32,074 nt of DNA from the NCBI RefSeq assembly GCF_024281235.1, contig NZ_JAHWXY010000019.1:1-32074 (forward strand), given 5' to 3'. Positions within the stretch are counted from its first letter, which is position 1. Each line of letters opens with the position of its first letter. Shown piece after piece: positions 31,581 through 32,074 of this stretch. This DNA comes from Shinella daejeonensis (GTDB taxonomy: Bacteria > Pseudomonadota > Alphaproteobacteria > Rhizobiales > Rhizobiaceae). Under the pieces are notes generated by a model. That model had not been told where the DNA came from and ran no database searches. It worked only from the letters and a program-made list of their open reading frames with translations. Made by a program: the position numbers and the translations under genes.

Positions 31581-31862
31581 CTACCCGACCGAAAACAAGC
31601 CTCTGACATGCCCAAGATAAACCTCCCGGTCCCTTGGGGGATTGGCTGCATATCCCCATCCGACCGAGACTGGCGACCATTCTAGCCACATGCTGATACT
31701 GGTGAACGGCAGACGCAGGAACAGACCCCTTGGCTTCCATCGGTCATGAAAGAAATCGACATGGCGTCCTACAGCGTCCGCCATAGCGTCCCGAATGTCG
31801 CGGCCCAGGTCCGCTGCCTTGACCATGACCGAAGGGAAAGAATGATAATGAACATCACGCAT
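31581..31862 (-). CDS. Small unrecognised protein
   Basis: This 93-residue protein was not recognised. The ATG at 31862 has a strong GGAGG site 6 bp upstream, the best support that it is real. The sequence starts MRDVHYHSFPSVMVKAADLG and has an amphipathic N-terminal half (GRDIRDAMADAVGRHVDFFH). An aromatic-rich second half (FLRLPFTSISMWLEWSPVSVGWGYAA) is suggestive of beta strands. No signal peptide or membrane helix is evident. It lies between the MmeI-like enzyme (convergent, 127 bp apart) and a likely insertion-sequence end. A stem-loop follows its stop. It could be an island accessory or phage-derived gene; no function can be offered. Confidence 0.5.
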   Translation of the reverse strand: MRDVHYHSFPSVMVKAADLGRDIRDAMADAVGRHVDFFHDRWKPRGLFLRLPFTSISMWLEWSPVSVGWGYAANPPRDREVYLGHVRGLFSVG

Positions 31863-32003
31863 TGAATACCTCCGTTGTGCTCGTGGTGATGATGATGCCG
31901 ACGGTGACAGGCGGCAGGGGGAAGCCCCCCAAGGGGACGCGTAGGGATTGCCAAAAACACAGCGGTGATGGATGGCTCGTCCTATGCGTCCGCTAAGGGG
32001 TTT
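31863..32003. other. Intergenic stretch before the insertion-sequence end
   Basis: This DNA lies upstream of the small minus-strand gene. It contains GGGGG-AAG-CCCCC (near 31917-31929), a short, very GC-rich hairpin, and a run of CAT/CAC codons that would encode histidines on the minus strand but has no ribosome site. No gene is seen. Confidence 0.35.
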
Positions 32004-32074
32004 TGAACCGCCCCGGCTTTACCGGAGACCGTTTGGCTTAAGTTATGCGGCCATGGCTGGTGCGTCCAGCATGG
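32004..32074 (-). mobile_element. Probable insertion-sequence end with transposase 3' tip
   Basis: TGAACCGCCCCGG at 32004-32016, followed by CTTTACCGGAGACC, looks like the terminal inverted repeat of an IS3-type element, which typically begins TG and whose ends often read this way in rhizobia (from memory). Inside it, an open minus-strand frame ends MLDAPAMAA at a TAA (32043-32045), as expected for a transposase C-terminus running off the right edge. Only 71 bp are visible, so family assignment is tentative. Confidence 0.4.

Noticed and set aside
31769-31960. Histidine-rich minus-strand frame
   Set aside because: The His run comes from a short CAT/CAC tract. There is no ribosome site, and it overlaps the better initiated gene at 31581-31862.

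Overview
The window looks like the chromosome of a Rhizobiaceae alphaproteobacterium (Rhizobium, Sinorhizobium, Agrobacterium or Shinella type). The evidence is high-GC coding throughout the first 26 kb, the family set (glycolate oxidase glcDEF, plant/alphaproteobacterial-type glutamate-cysteine ligase, divergent katA/oxyR, a VtlR/LsrB-like LysR regulator facing a DUF1127 gene, DUF982, DUF3422, DUF937), and two copies of a palindromic intergenic repeat of the kind scattered through rhizobial genomes. From memory, the guaB - oxyR/katA - gshA - glcD order resembles Sinorhizobium meliloti, but this was not searched.

Region 1 (1-8.8 kb) has two tandem L,D-transpeptidase genes, the first cut by the window edge. 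They are followed by a minus-strand glycolate oxidase operon glcD-glcE-glcF with a divergent LysR regulator. A perfect T-N11-A LysR box lies between glcD and the regulator. A DUF3422 membrane-anchored protein and a divergent FadR/GntR regulator follow. Region 2 (8.8-14.2 kb, plus strand) is housekeeping: a Nudix hydrolase, a PiT phosphate transporter, rRNA methyltransferase rsmE, gshA and a DUF937 protein. Region 3 (14.2-20 kb) concerns regulation and oxidative stress: a DUF1127 gene facing a VtlR/LsrB-like regulator, katA facing oxyR, a Tat-exported dienelactone hydrolase-like protein and a MAPEG protein. gshA, katA/oxyR and MAPEG make this a peroxide/glutathione-flavoured neighbourhood, although only katA/oxyR is a clear regulatory unit. 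Region 4 (20-25.8 kb) holds guaB, a divergent MFS drug-type transporter, rlmE and an overlapping Ppx/GppA phosphatase. That phosphatase carries a long basic N-terminal extension ending in four 14-residue repeats.

Region 5 (26-32 kb) starts immediately after a tRNA-Gln(CTG) gene and looks acquired: base composition drops, genes are sparse, and mobility genes appear. It contains a serine resolvase with an upstream three-site res locus whose spacing matches Tn3/gamma-delta res, a DUF982 gene, two small unrecognised minus-strand genes, a sparse 1.2 kb stretch with repeated stem-loops, a 957-residue single-chain MmeI-type (type IIL) restriction-modification enzyme, and at the right edge what appears to be an insertion-sequence end with the 3' tip of a transposase. 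The far end of the island lies outside the window.

All functional calls come from reading the translations and motifs by eye. No database search was run.
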